64,000 bases of DNA from Liolophura sinensis (GCF_032854445.1 NC_088307.1:8444017-8508016); one strand, 5' to 3'; positions 1-12,918 are shown, counted from the first letter of the stretch. The notes: generated from the sequence alone by a model not told the origin. Translations and numbers: made by a program.

Positions 1-66
1 TATATTTTACCTGCATTATTTATGTTTGATGAGGCTGAGTATATATTAAGTAATCTACAATCTTAC

Positions 67-3000
67 CTTTGAATACGTATACACTTCACAATTTTCAGGT
101 AAAAATTTTTTTAATGCTTCATGCAGGTGTTCCATACGTCGCTGAAATGTAGAAATACAGGTACACTACACCTACATGCATTAATTACTATTGAAAGAGA
201 AAATAAAGCCAGATTAATGGTTTCCCTGAAGGTCAGTTTGACCAATACATCTCCTGCAGGGAATTTTATTATGTTATGCTGACAGATTGGTTATCGCCAC
301 ACTAAATAATATTTCATTATCAATGCATCAAATTTTGGGTTTCGACAAGAGAAACTTTCATACTTTCATATTATTTGCATATAGGTCATCGAAAAATGGT
401 GATGGACAGCTTTGCAAATCAAAAGGAAGCCTACACCATTCAGCTAGAGGAAGCAACGGCTTCCCACTAACATTACAGGCTTTCAAAGGAAATCTAAGTC
501 TGAAGTTAGGTAAGAGCACGCTGTAAAGTACGAAACATTCATAAAAATATCAGGTAAGTCCAAAAGGGCAGACAAGCAGAAGCGTTAAGCTAATGACCTT
601 GAGAAGTGTCCTTAGACGTCTCATATTCGCTGTTTCTAGGCCGAGTCTGAGGGCTTCAGCCATGATTCGTGCTGTGTACTGATTGACACATCCGCCGCTC
701 CGCAACACGAAACTGAAACACAACAATTAGACAGGCATAATATCTATGACTGAACAGACAAACACACGAACAAAAACATCCGATACCACAATACAACACA
801 TAATACAGGCCTTTTTAAGTAGCTGTCAGCAGAATTATGACCTTCGAAAATTGAATTCACTGGGTTTTTTTTTTTAAATGAATGCAGTTTAAATGTTTAG
901 GTTCTTCGATGGACCATATTCATGATGCTGATGCCAATCAAGTGACAATAATGTTTCTGGTTATATTTTTATTAGGTGTAATTAATTTCTATGCGAAACT
1001 CTAGTGCCACTGAAAAGTTGGAGGGTCAAACAAGTAACAGGCTAGTTGTTTGAAAAGCTCTTAATTACAATAGTTAGAATCCATATAAAACACAGTTTCA
1101 TCAATGAGCAACATAAAAGTAGGCCAATTTGTTTAGAAGCAAAACGGGCGATATAAAAGTGGGCTAACCTGTTTAATGACATCTTATCAAATGGGCAACA
1201 TGGAAGTATACACAGGTCTAACTCTTTAAAAGCAACCTGAAGGTTTGTCAATAAAAATAATTAGGTCAACCTGTTTGAAAGCAGCTTAATGACTGGGCAA
1301 AATGAAAGGCAATCAACCTTTTTCAAACCATCTTTCTGATTGGCAAATATTAAAGAAGGCCTACCAGTTTAAAATCAGCTTCATGACTGGCGGTGAAGTC
1401 TCTATCCATCCAAGTCGCAAACCAGGGCCAAAGATTTTGGTAAAGGTGCAATTTGATACAACACTGCCGCAAAAGTCTGTGTCTGAGCTGCAAAGGAAAT
1501 TGTCAGAATATTTCACTTTACGCTATTCACCAGCAAGCCTTGGTGAAACACCTGCTTTCGCTAGGCAATAGACACATACACGGGCACTGATATTAGATAG
1601 AGGAAGTTGGGATCAAATATGAAATCTCAATGGTCAACTGACTGCTGTCTAAGATAACTGAGCCAGCATAAGCAATGCTTGACGGCCTCACATTTTACTT
1701 TTAATGAAGTAATTCTATGGTAAATATTCCCAATTCAACATACACCGTACGGTAAGACAAAGTGTAATTCACAAACATTTCTTTTTCCCAACAAACAGAA
1801 AACTTTACTGGCTTAAATCCAGCTGGCTGGAATGATACACGTTCTCCGATGTAAGACTTGCATATAAACGTCAAGCTCATAGTAAAGCGGAATGAATGAC
1901 ACTTCAATGAATATTCACAAACCAGTGTACATTAAGGATTTTTAAGGTCCGCTCTAAAACAGAATGGAGCTGTTAACCAATAAACATTCCAGTAACATGA
2001 CATGCAAAACCATGAATTGAAACAATCTCGTGCTGCGAATAAACAAGGCATTCAGAGAACACCGCCAGCTCGCCTGACTGAGCAGTTCATAAAACTACAT
2101 GCTGTTGAGGTGAGGTGATTTATGTTCAAATGCTGACCTCTAAACCAAAATATAAGAGTAGAATGAAACTGTCATACATAGCTATTATTCTCTAGGAGGT
2201 CGGTGCTAAGATCTTGCAATTAAATCAACAATCAAGGCCAAAATTATTATACTGTCACAAATCTGAATGTTTATCATACGTACGGTATGCACGAAGATTG
2301 CAGAGCAGTGACTGCGTATGTTATAGAGCTGTAAATCTTTGCAATGGTAAAAGGCATCATTGTGGGCAATGTTCTTTGATATGCAAATTATGACCTGCAT
2401 TTGCCAGTCCGTGTCCTGAGGTGGCAATTGCAACCCTGTGACTGGCTGAGCAAATGTTAAGCAATGGTAGTAAAAACTCGCTCTCGCAAGTTCGAGTACC
2501 AACTCGCTAGAGAGCTCTTTGATATACGAATCGCTGCCCACGACTGGCTGTCCATGTACTATTTATGGCCAACGCAATCCTGTGATTGGCTGAGTCAAAC
2601 CTGTTGTATGCGACCAGTGAAGGGACACGTAAAAAGTGGCCACATATGACATAACTGTTACAGCACTAATCTGTTCTGCTACATAAATTTCATAGAATTA
2701 TAACAACTGTAGTAAAATAATAACTCAATAATTTCAAGTTTCGTGGGGTAGAACTATGGACTTCGCTTACGGCAGATGGATGTTGATTACAGGTGGCCAT
2801 AGGTACAGGTTTGACTGTACTCAGAAAATGAAGTCCAAAAAGTAGATAAACTGACACTCCACATATCTAGTAGAATTAGAGTTTAAGCGACAATAAGCTT
2901 CTTTAAATGGGTGTTTGCAAAAGAAAATGTATTCCTACAGTGAAATTTCGCAAAAACAGAAAAATGACAAATCTGGTAAAATCACCTAGGGAACCTGGTT

Positions 3001-6000
3001 ATCCTACATGTAGGTGGTCTTGTGCACAAAAATTGTAGCCCTACAAAAAGGCCTTCTTGATCGTAAGAAGCAAACCTTGAAAAAAAAAATAGTCACAGAA
3101 ACTTGATGTGCAAGAAATTGCAGCCCTACTTGATGTGTTTACTACAGAAAACAAAGGAGTTTATACACTAATAAATGGTAAATTTTAACAGTAAATGTCT
3201 ATCAATCAATATGCAGAAAAAGAAAAACAACATTCACAAAGCCCATAAAACTAATACCTATAAAAAAGTTCAACCGTCCATAAATAAACGCTATTTAGAC
3301 ATACACACTATCTGTGATCCCTTAAACATGGGAGTGAAAAAAATATAAAAACAAACATGTTGGAGCTATTAAAAAAAGCTAAATCTTCAATCCATGCATA
3401 AGTGCTCAAGACACAGGAGCTAAGAAAAAAATTAGCCTTCCATCTGAGTATGTACATTTACACACCATACCTTAGACTAGGGAGCTAAAAAAAGCTTCTC
3501 CCTTAATGTATGTATGAGTGCCCAATATACAGGAGCCAAAAAACAGCTTAACCGTCCATCTGAGTTGCACAAACCTAACACAAGGGAGCTAACTAGGCAG
3601 TTGACAAAGAAAAATCTTAACCTTCCATCCTACATTACACACCGACACTTACTTTTCCTCCCTCTCACATTATGTGGCCTTACTTTGTACAGGCAAGCTA
3701 ATAAAAATAATCAAGTGCAATAGAATATGGGTTCCCTCCTGCCATTATACATAACCCATCACACTTCATTCCTTATCACCAATCAAACAGAGGGGAAATG
3801 AGGAATGCAGTGTCACTGGCCCTAAGGGTAACTCACAGCCTAGCTCGTCAGCCCGAGATTTATTTGATGGGTGTTTAACACCATACTCAACAATATTTCA
3901 TTTATACAATGGCAACCTGCATTATTGTGGCTGCAAACCGGTTAGACCCCAAGAGAAACCCACAACCATCCGAAGGCTGCTGACGTACCTGCCCATGTAC
4001 GGCCAGAGAGGAAGCCAGCATGAGCTGGACCTGAAGTCCCAGCGACAGCATTGATGAGAGGCTCTTGGGTCATTGCGCCGCACTGGCAGGCTAACTACCT
4101 GGGCCATGAATGCCCCTGATTGTCCCAGTAATTTTTTGCGTTATTATTACATACAAATTTATTTTATCAAAAGGCCTTAAATAAATCTAAAAATCTTAAA
4201 AATATCAAAACTGGACAAAAAAAGTAGGTAAATTCTCACTTTTATTTTTAGTCCACTTTTGGACTTTTTATTATCAGTTCGCCTGTAAAACACAAAATAA
4301 GACTGGTCCAACTAACCTTGGTTTTGTATTATATGTATGTAAGAGGACTATATGTGTCATTATGGTTTCAAAAATATCACTGGTTTGGCCGTGGCTTGAA
4401 ATCAAGAGGTTTATCAATCATCTGGTGAAGGTTAGCCATTTTCTCTGCAGGGTACTGCCATCATGGTAGTGAAAAACATTGAGGAGACCCAATTAGTTCA
4501 GCAACAATCAAATAAACAAACATTAAATCTAGCATACCTATGACTTTGCCTCAGTCAGACGAACAGCTGAGAACTCCAGGCTGACGGGGGTGGGGGAATG
4601 TACTTACACATGGTCATAGGCCAACAGCCTCTGAGGAGGGGCCTGGGAATCAGTATAATGCAGAAGGTTATACACATCATCACACACCAGTAGGATTTTG
4701 TGTTTGCGTGCCACGGCTATCAACTCTTTACATCTGTCTGAGAGGAACAAATGACAATTCAGAAAATATTGACTCATTGGCGTTTAACCCCGTACTCAAG
4801 AATTTTTCACTTACATGATGGTGGACAGCTTAATAAGTGGAAATATTCTTGAGTATGGTAGTAAACCCTCATCTAATGAATAAACCAAAATGTATTCAAC
4901 AAACAGAAATCCCTGATGAAATATTTATTTTACTTGAATGTTGCCATGCTGAAGTAACATCAATGTCAGGCATCAATGTCACTTATCAACTCCTAGCATC
5001 TCGTTAAATAGCTACTTTAGTGTTAAGACATGTGTGTCCTTAAAGCAAGGTTAAATGATAAGGATTGAGACAGTAGAAATAGCTTTCTTAAACTGTAAAA
5101 CAAAAAATGCACTATATTAAGGCCACTGTTGTTAGTTCGGGAAGACAATACACAAACAAAAGTTTTCTGTCAATTCCCATTTTGCCTCGTGTGACGTCAT
5201 GCAAGAACACTTAACGTCACCCATCACGTCACATCAGGAAAATGTTTAGGAAACTGCCCAAGATTTTGTTTTCAAGGACTCAATTATAGGGGTATAAACA
5301 GAGTTATACATTGTAAACTGTGGCGCTAGCTATATTCCTATACTCTTTGGACTGAAGTAGCACTGTAACATTTCTGCTCTAACAGCTATTCACTGGACTC
5401 CGTGCAGGTAACATGAAACCAACTAGATTCTATGAGACTGGTAACTATGAAGTTGTGAGGACATATCACTCTGTTTTCATTGGGTCACAACATGGGAAGG
5501 TATATAGCAAAGGTTACATGTTCTGATGTGAATGTAAACTCACCAGCACTATAACAAATGCCTGTTGGGTTATGGAACGTGGGAATAAGGTAGGCCAATG
5601 ACCAATAGGGTCTGGAGTCATCCGTGACAACATGGCTAGCCTGTAAACGCTCCTTTGTGAGAAGTCGATCCAACTCTGTCACCACAAGACCATCTTTGTC
5701 TAAAGGCACTGAAAGTACATTTTCATCCTTTTAAAGTTGAAATAAAGTTAAAAGCTGAACTAAGGTGTATCGGACAGGCAACTGAAAACTGTACATAAAA
5801 ACATTTTCATTTATGTTTGGAGCGGTAAAGGCTTTCAAATGTTTGAACTCTATTACTAGTTTTTATGGCCATACTGATGGTGTTCAGGGACTCTGATGTC
5901 ACATTATTTTTTTATTTTGGTAGGAAGACATTTTGGAAACATTATTTCAGTAATCTTTCACAAATGGGTAAAAAGAGCTATTCCATCATTAAATGTCCTG

Positions 6001-9000
6001 TTTACAGTAGTATAAAACTTTTTGTGATGTCAGAATTCCTATCAACACTGGTGTTTGGTCCACAAAGCTCATTTCAGAATTTAAAGATGGAGAAAACATA
6101 AAAATCACATAGAGATCAGATGAAATAGCGTGAAAAGTTGTAAATGTGGTTTTCAATATATTTTTAGACTTTTCTTCAAAGAGAAAAAGACACCTGAAAA
6201 TCATTTTTGCATTATTGTGTATTTCAGACCACCTCATGGTATATATGCTGCAAAACTCTTCCTAGACAAACGTAACAATCAATCATCAGCCGAAACTTTT
6301 GAAATGTTAAACTTAAAAACTATACATGAAATTATCCTATACCAAAAAAATCTCACTGTTTGCAAATCCATAAATGACCACTATCCTGACTATATGAAAA
6401 AGTTGTCCCCAATCAGAGAAGAGCCCCATCATGAACTAAGATCATGTACAAGCAATCAAGTAAAAATCCCTTTTCCCTGCACAGAACAACTTAAGAAAAG
6501 CTTGTCATACTCTGTGGATGTTCAGTGGAACAATTTGCCTGCCTTCGTGCCATCTGCCTCTTCAGTTAAATCGCTTAAAAATTTGCATGAAAAGTGGGAG
6601 AAAGTGCCAAAACACATGTCTTGTAAATATAGACACAGACACAGTCTGTGTAAGGCACAGACTGTGCAAAAGTAACAAAGGGATGAAATTTTAGATCATT
6701 TACCACAAGTTATTTTGCAGGTTCAAAAAAAAAAAAATTTCGACCATTTATGAACTCAACCGTGAGAACAATGGCTTGTTACACACAACAAACAACATTT
6801 TAATGAGGGTCTAGAGGACTAGTGGTTTTATAAACACCGATCTATCAGTATATGCCTGGTGAGTTCACCCCATGAAGCCAGGGGCAGCATTCAGGCCGTC
6901 ACTGGGATTACAGCACAACTGGGAGTTGATCACTCCCCCTGCCACTTTAGAGCTAGAAATTTTCACATACACACTACATGAAAGACAGTATTCAATTTTG
7001 AACGGTCATCTGCTTTAAAATTTTATAATCTTAAAATTATATTTTTGAGAATCCCAGTAAGCCCTAAAAAATTTGGGACAAACATGTATCAAGAAATATA
7101 AGAAGTCATAATTAGCAAAAGATTTGGATAACTCTTACCTGGTATAACTTTCATATTCAACTGCTTGAAAAGCTGTGTGCCATGATAATAAGACAGCTCC
7201 TCCACGAACACAGGGTTATCCTTAGTGAAGAGAGATGTGGCCAGTAGGTGGAGCCCTTGAGACGCACCACAAGTCACAAGCAAATCTTCACTTGTTTTTA
7301 AAAAAACAAGAAATTAATTCCTCACTCATTTTCATATTTTACTGGTTAAAGTTCTTTAAAACTAGCATTTTGGAAGCACTGTTTTTGCAATACATGAAGC
7401 CTGCCAGTTTACGACATCAGATTACCATTACTTACACATATGTCCATGTTCTCAACAGAAAAAGAAATAGGTAGCAAGTTGGTAAAAAATGGTCAAAATG
7501 GTCAGAAACTCAAACTTGATCTTTAACTCGACAAGGTGAACAATTATAAAAAACATTCTGGAAATCTGTTTTGTAACAGACTGATTGACTGACAGATTAG
7601 TTGTGAACTGAGCAACGGTATTGGTTCATATGCGTATCTGAGGTTCACAAACCAACTTCTCCAACAGTTTTCATGTATATATGACTCATAAAGTTACACC
7701 TAAAACTTGTTCTCATATCATTTCGTTAATGTATCTAATTTAAGTATTATTAAAATATTAATAACTGTACCTGATTTATATAGAACATAGAATATTCACT
7801 TTTTTGGAATAGTACCACATATATTGTTTGACCATTTTGATATTTAAGCTGCATTTATAAGTTAGGATAAATGACCTCAAATTTTATTCTGAAGCATTTT
7901 GAGAGGCAAATAAATGTAATGAAGCATTACTTCTGGGGCTGAAACTCACATTTTTCCAGTACCAAGACGTCAAACTACTTTCCAAGCAAACCTCAAAATG
8001 CCTTTTTGAGATCAACAGAACTCTTAGAATAAAGCAAAAAGGAGCTACTTAATCATTTAAATTATTTAATGTGTTAGTTGTTCACTGTACGTTCTTTCTA
8101 CCTTGAAACTTTGTCTCCGTACTCCGATGTTAAAAATTTGGCCAATTCTTCTGTAAACTCTGGTGGGCCACGACTGAAACCATACTGAAACAGGCTGTAT
8201 TCTATGTCAGGGTTGGTCTGAGATGGAAAGAGAAAGAAGAAAGCTAAATCAAACAAATGTGAAATTGAACCATCCGTCTACCCTGTCAGAGGTCCAGATG
8301 CTACTTAATTTTTGAGAAGTAACTTTGACATAATTTTGTGCAATGTAATGTCAGACAGAGATGAAAGTGAACATGTTTCTGTACAATCCTTCACAACTTA
8401 CAAATGAGGTATTTTAATTATATATTTAGAATTGGTTATAATTTTAATGCTATGAGATTGTTTTGGTCCTTATCATTTAACTATTTTATTAAATACATTT
8501 TGGGATTTAACAATATCTGTGAAGGAGAAGACCATCTTTAAATAAAGTCATCTGAAAGTTCATTTTAAGCAGAGTTAAATATGGTTTTCATGATTTCTGC
8601 ACATTTTCTTTTAACAATGAAAAACTGTTTACACTGAAAAAAAAATGTAAAATAAAAAAAAGCATGAAAACCATATCTGGAATAACTTTTAGATCACATG
8701 TTCTATATTTAAAGGTAAATGTAGTCTATTCCCAGAGGAAATGAAATTTATTATATAACTAAATCAGATCTGCTACTTTCTCTTGTATGAAAGATTCTTG
8801 CTTTTGCACTCAGGACAATGGTCACCATGGCAACTGAAAGAGCTTGGACTTACAACAGTATAACAATTTATTTTATTTATTTGATTGATGTTTTACGCCG
8901 TACTCAAGAATATTTGACTTACACAACGGCGGCCAGTATTATGGTGGGAGGAAACCGGGCAGGGGGCCGGGGGAAACCCGCAACCATCCGCAGGTTGCTG

Positions 9001-10951
9001 ACAAACCTTCCCACGTATGGCTGGAGCAGTACAACAAAGGCCGAAATATCCAGATACACACATAGGCATATACCCTAATTCCTCCACCTTTTCGCACATG
9101 AAACAGCAACTTTCAATGTAATTTATACACAATTTTAACTTGATTTTGGAGACAAAAACTACATTGGTTAGTTTGGCCAATCTCAGGGCTTCACAAAAAG
9201 CGAATTTTATCAGTCTACACAGAATAATGCCTTCAGAATATGCTTGAACAAACACCTTTCAAAAAGTGAAAATGTTGACGAATTACAGTATAATAAATGA
9301 CTTATAAGATATCCCAGCGCCCAGCGTATTTCTAACCTAACTGTTGAGACTCAGAGTGTATTAACTATTATATACTGCCTGATGATCAGTGACCTTAATA
9401 CAGAACATCGCTTCACAGCACAGCGACAGAGGGCCAAAACTACGCTTTGCTGACATTCAAAATTGGCATGCGCTGCGCTTTTTTTTCAGTTGTACGTGTT
9501 ATCAGGTCATTCTTTAGTGTTATTATCAGAGTTCTCACAATACCATCCAATTTCGTTCAATTCCCAACACTATCCAATGTTTTATTTACACCGTGTCAAT
9601 GCTGCAGAGAAATGAATGCCCAGTTGTACGCAGCCTTCAACAGAACTTCAACAGTAACCATTCCACTGTTTGGAGACGGTGTTATCAATTACACAAGATG
9701 GATAGCTTGATGCTTTACACTGAAGGCTTTCATTATTATTTTTTGTACAGAAGACTTAGTACTGTGGAAATTAGACCTAATTCTTCCAATGCGGTCGCTG
9801 TGAGTTCAAGTCCAGCTCATGCTGGCTTTCTCTCCGGCTATAAGTGGGAAGGTCTGTCAGCAACCTGCCGATGGTCGTGGGGTTACCAAGGGCTCTGCCT
9901 GGATTCCACCCACCACAATGCTGGCTGCCGTCGTATAAGTGAAATATTCTTGAGTACAGCGTAAAACACCAACTAAATAAATAAATAAATAATTCTTCCA
10001 ATTTTTGGGACATCAGGTCTGCTTTTTTCAGCCAATATATATGTAATTATAACAGGCATATTTAGAACAGTTTCCTTTTCTTCACATGGTTAGTCCATCT
10101 AATGAACAACATATTTATATCTTTACTTTTCAAAAGGAATAAAAAAAAGGTTGAAAACTGTAAATCTCTGTTTTCAGTACTAATGATATCTGTGATAAAA
10201 ATTAGACTAATTAGGGTAGCAAGCAACCTGACAGAGGATTAAATGAAGTAAAATGGGAGCTTCAAGCATAATCAATCTTCGTCTCAAGGATGCATCTGTA
10301 ACATTAATGACAGCCTTGGCTTTAACTGTTTATAAAGACACAACATGTCTACTGTAGGAGGCCAATAGTACTGTAGAAAAGTAACAAGCAATCTGACAGA
10401 GCTAGGATTACATGAAGCAAAATAGGAGTTTTGGCCAAAGTAAGCAGCTACCTGCTCTATTTTCTACAGAAGTAGCAAGCTGCGTGTAGAAGGTAAATGC
10501 CTTCCGATGAGCTGTCTTATACACATACCGTAATTCCTCAACCTTTCGAGGCAGTTTATGCAGATGTTTGAATTTTTTTTGGAGACAAAACTACATTGGT
10601 TTCAAAATTAACTCTACATATAATGCTGAAGACGTCCAGTTAAAAGGAATAGCAAATGACACTTCAAAAAGCCTACTTTAAAACTTTTTGCACGCATTTA
10701 ACAGTCACGTGATACAATTTACATACTTGTCCTGTCATATGATCATTACGTAATCATGCCACAAACCCATGTGATCAGATCCATCATTCCGTGCATAATA
10801 ACGAAATCTGAGCCTTCACTGTATGTGTTTACCTTATACATACCAGTATATTCTGCGAGGCTATTCCCAGTATTTCACTAGCCCCCTGGATGCATTCCTT
10901 GGCAGGATGGCCCTGTCTGAGATTAGCAAATTTGGTGGTTTTGTCTGACAT
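67..10951 (-). CDS. PLP-dependent aminotransferase (YER152C/2-aminoadipate transaminase-like), paralogue A; 3' end outside window
   Basis: Fold-type I PLP aminotransferase, expected to move amino groups between an amino acid and a 2-oxo acid; the substrate cannot be read from sequence. Exons in transcript order: 10951-10844, 8217-8102, 7290-7139, 5708-5544, 4737-4608, 1487-1365, 712-598, 141-67 (108, 116, 152, 165, 130, 123, 115, 75 nt). Phases join without a stop for 984 nt (328 aa). The ATG at 10951 opens MSDKTTKFANLRQGHP. Motifs: VTCGASQGLHLL (cofactor phosphate loop region), HNPTGI (Asn172), CDDVY (Asp200/201, Tyr203) and FTKIFGPGLRLGW with the presumed Schiff-base Lys241. The C-terminal exons (GGYF-like and the substrate Arg) lie beyond position 1. 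All borders have GT-AG; the exon 7 donor is a weak GTCATT. A LINE remnant sits in intron 3 and a minisatellite in intron 6. Seen: exons and motifs. Known: the fold. Inferred: activity. Confidence 0.85.
1040..1390 (-). repeat. About 48-bp degenerate minisatellite including the exon 6 donor of paralogue A
   Basis: Units on the minus strand approximate GCCCAGTCATTAAGCTGC followed by TTTCAAACAGGTTGGCC. The exon 6 end (CCAGTCATGAAGCTGATTTT then AAACTG/GTAGGCC) is itself a unit. About six units are readable, increasingly diverged away from the exon. Confidence 0.7.
3240..3680. repeat. Degenerate 60-70-bp tandem repeat
   Basis: Recurring blocks GGGAGCTAAAAAAAGC, TTAACCTTCCATCTGAGT and ACACACC, in intron 5 of paralogue A. 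Five to six loose units. Confidence 0.65.
3858..4117 (-). mobile_element. SINE family 1, full length
   Basis: Complete but diverged copy in intron 5 of paralogue A: the 3' end (TTTATTTGATGGGTGTTTAACACC) comes first, and the tRNA-like head ends at GGGCCATGAATGCCCC. No clear target-site duplication. Confidence 0.85.
4779..4885. mobile_element. Two opposed SINE family 1 tail pieces forming a foldback
   Basis: A minus-oriented tail piece (CCCCGTACTCAAGAA, about 4786) is followed within 60 bp by a plus-oriented piece (GGAAATATTCTTGAGTATGG, about 4839), making an imperfect inverted repeat. Confidence 0.65.
5192..5232. promoter_or_regulatory. CRE and two CRE half-sites in intron 4 of paralogue A
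   Basis: TGACGTCA at 5192-5199, then AACGTCAC and CACGTCAC within 35 bp. May be chance or a small enhancer. Confidence 0.3.
6225..6670 (+). mobile_element. LINE C-terminal fragment in intron 3 of paralogue A
   Basis: The frame encodes the tail of a non-LTR retrotransposon ORF2: FEMLNLKTIHEIILYQKN, LTVCKSINDHYPDYM, HELRSCTSNQVKIPFPCTEQ and LSYSVDVQWNNLPAFVPSAS, matching the usual order of a 'working strategy' helix, an RS-x-N segment and the 'SYSG..WN.LP' block. It is antisense to the host gene. No RT domain precedes it. The tail differs from the LINE at 60.5 kb, so it is a different element. Confidence 0.75.
8867..9026 (-). mobile_element. SINE family 1, 5'-truncated
   Basis: Tail and central domain only, in intron 1 of paralogue A. 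Flanked by a near-perfect target-site duplication, CAGTATAACAA (8856-8866) and CAGTACAACAA (9027-9037), which fixes the ends. Confidence 0.9.
9056..9180. repeat. Dispersed repeat, copy 1 (second at about 10510-10605)
   Basis: Shared blocks TACCCTAATTCCTCCACCTT and TTGGAGACAAAAACTACATT recur as TACCGTAATTCCTCAACCTT and TTTGGAGACAAAACTACATT at 10526-10598. Confidence 0.6.
9785..9989 (+). mobile_element. SINE family 1, 5'-truncated, with target-site duplication
   Basis: Starts within the B-box region (GCGGTCGCTGTGAGTTCAAG) and runs to AAATAAATAAATAAA. TAATTCTTCCAAT occurs at 9778-9790 and 9990-10002; the CCAAT end of the first copy is also SINE consensus, so microhomology may have helped insertion. 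Confidence 0.9.
10205..10450. repeat. Two diverged tandem copies of about 170 bp
   Basis: AGCAAGCAACCTGACAGAGG with ATGAAGTAAAATGGGAG (10219) recurs as AACAAGCAATCTGACAGAGC with ATGAAGCAAAATAGGAG (10383). Intron 1 of paralogue A. Confidence 0.6.
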
Positions 10952-11682
10952 CGTCCTAAATGTGTCCCTTTCTTAAACCAGAGGTGCAGATAAACAGCGC
11001 TGTGCACTACCTACATTTGAAGCTCCACATGTGCACCAAACTGACAAAGGTCAAGGCCGCCAAAGGTGACGCCTTTTGTCTTTTTTTATAACATGAATTA
11101 ACATGAAATAACATGAAGTAAAATAGAATTCAACAGGGCGCGAAACACCAATCACGCGAATAACTACATCACACAGGTCTTTTTTTTATGCAGAATTTTA
11201 TAGTTCTCATCGGATCATCCTCCCATTTAACTGTATAGCATAGTCTTACATCCACTGAACAGTGGAGCTGCTTTTTGTATGCCTCCCTCTAACAATGAAA
11301 ACTATTGGGATGGATATTGGGATAGCCTACTGGTAACTTAGATTTAGTTTAGGCCTAAATGTACATGTATATCTAAGCAGGAGTAAGTCAACGATCTGTC
11401 CGGAATTACCTTCGACAGCTGTGGGGTTAATATATATTATTTTATAAATAGGCTATAAATATATATTTTTAGGAACAAATAAAATTGCTATATTATTCAT
11501 GTAGTTCTTTATCTATGATTTATCTAGATAAAAATACATACACAGTCATATTATAGATGCTATCCTGCACGCGGTCATTACTAGTACAGTGTATGTAGAA
11601 TGCTCGGTAATTTAACCTTGGATAGAACTACAACATATCATATCCCAGATTTAACTGACTTTTACTGCCGGTCCATTATCAT

Positions 11683-11693
11683 ATATATATATA

Positions 11694-11752
<59 letters not shown>
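11683..11752. repeat. (AT)n-(GT)n microsatellite
   Basis: An alternating AT run passes into about 26 GT units immediately upstream of the 26-bp minisatellite. Confidence 0.97.
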
Positions 11753-11754
<2 letters not shown>

Positions 11755-11756
11755 CC

Positions 11757-12070
11757 TGTGCTTTACGCGGTGACTTATACTCTGTGCTTTACGCGGTGGC
11801 TTATACTCTGTGCTTTACGCGGTGGCTTATACTCTGTGCTTTACGCGGTGACTTATACTCTGTGCTTTACGCGGTGGCTTATACTCTGAGCTTTACGCGG
11901 TGGCTTATACTCTGTGCTTTACGCGGTGACTTATACTCTGTGCTTTACGCGGTGGCTTATACTCTGTGCTTTACGCGGTAACTTATACTCTGTGCTTTAC
12001 GCGGGGGCTTATACGTTGTGGTTCATGCGGTGACTTATACTATATAGCTGTGTTTACGCAATGGTTTACT
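11757..12070 (+). repeat. 26-bp minisatellite, about 12 units
   Basis: Unit TGTGCTTTACGCGGTG[A/G]CTT plus ATACTC. Early units are almost identical and the last two or three decay. Because the unit is 26 bp and lacks stops, open frames run through it without being genes. Confidence 0.97.
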
Positions 12071-12414
12071 CTCTGCACTCCAACCGTAAACCTGATCGCC
12101 GATTAACACGTAAATGAATAACCGGGTTATCATATAAATAAACATATATAGATAAGTAAATGAAATTACAAATCCACAAGAACAAGTTGGCGGTGACAAA
12201 TATTTTTTAAACCAGTTCTTTCAAGTGATGCCAATTTTTTCATAAGACGAACTGAACATTTTATATTGTACGTGCGTCCAACTAAATTTACATTATATTT
12301 GTAAGTATTACTTTTGTGATCTCACAGCCTCAGGTGGATCTTAGGCCTGTAAATAGTCATGTCTTAATCTCTCGATCATTTTTTTCTTTTTATAATAAAC
12401 TGAATAAATATTAA

Positions 12415-12584
12415 CACCGTCTCATTTCTAAGCGGAAATCTCATATAAACAAACTTTGCGGTTACTGGATCTCTGCCGCAGTGTCACAGACCCGGCACGT
12501 ACGAATTATGGCCCGGGCTGGTGCGGGACGACAATTTAAATTATGACCAGGCAGAGCGTCGCGGGGTGCAATAATTACGCGATG
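12415..12584 (-). repeat. Left arm of a distant inverted repeat (partner 17839-18063)
   Basis: Its reverse complement shares with the partner TTGTCGTCCCG, CGGGTCTG, ATGAGATTTCC and AGAAATGAGACG, in the same order. GC- and CpG-rich in AT-rich surroundings. Confidence 0.8.
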
Positions 12585-12726
12585 CAAGATGATATACCGA
12601 TAATATTTGAACCATAGTAGATTGAATAAGGCTTGTCTTATTGTAATCATCGTGCAGGGTATTGAATTTATCTCGCAAATGTTAAATATACACCTGCTAC
12701 AGGTGAATAGACAGTCAAGCGGAAGA

Positions 12727-12918
12727 CCATTAGGGCCTACCGGTAGCCTACAATGCTGGCCAACTAGTGCCTGTCCTTCAATGAATTCCGTGCGCAGCGA
12801 ATTAGACTGTGTTCTCGGCTACTGCCGGTAACATAATATCGTTTTCGATAAGCAGACACACGTGAACAGCTCGGTCAAACAAAAGACTGTTTATAGGCTA
12901 GGTAGAATTTTAACCCGG
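12727..12918. repeat. Direct repeat copy A (copy B 13269-13478)
   Basis: Shared blocks include GGTAGCCTACAATG, GCCTGTCCTTCAAT, AATTCCGTGCGCAG, TGCCGGTAACATAAT and TTTATAGGCTAGGTA. Copy B has short insertions. Confidence 0.88.

Noticed and set aside
3240..3680. CRISPR-like array
   Set aside because: Animal DNA with diverged, contiguous repeats and no unique spacers of constant length.
11697..11981. Open frames of 94 and 62 codons
   Set aside because: They run through the GT microsatellite and the 26-bp minisatellite; the absence of stops follows from the unit sequence.
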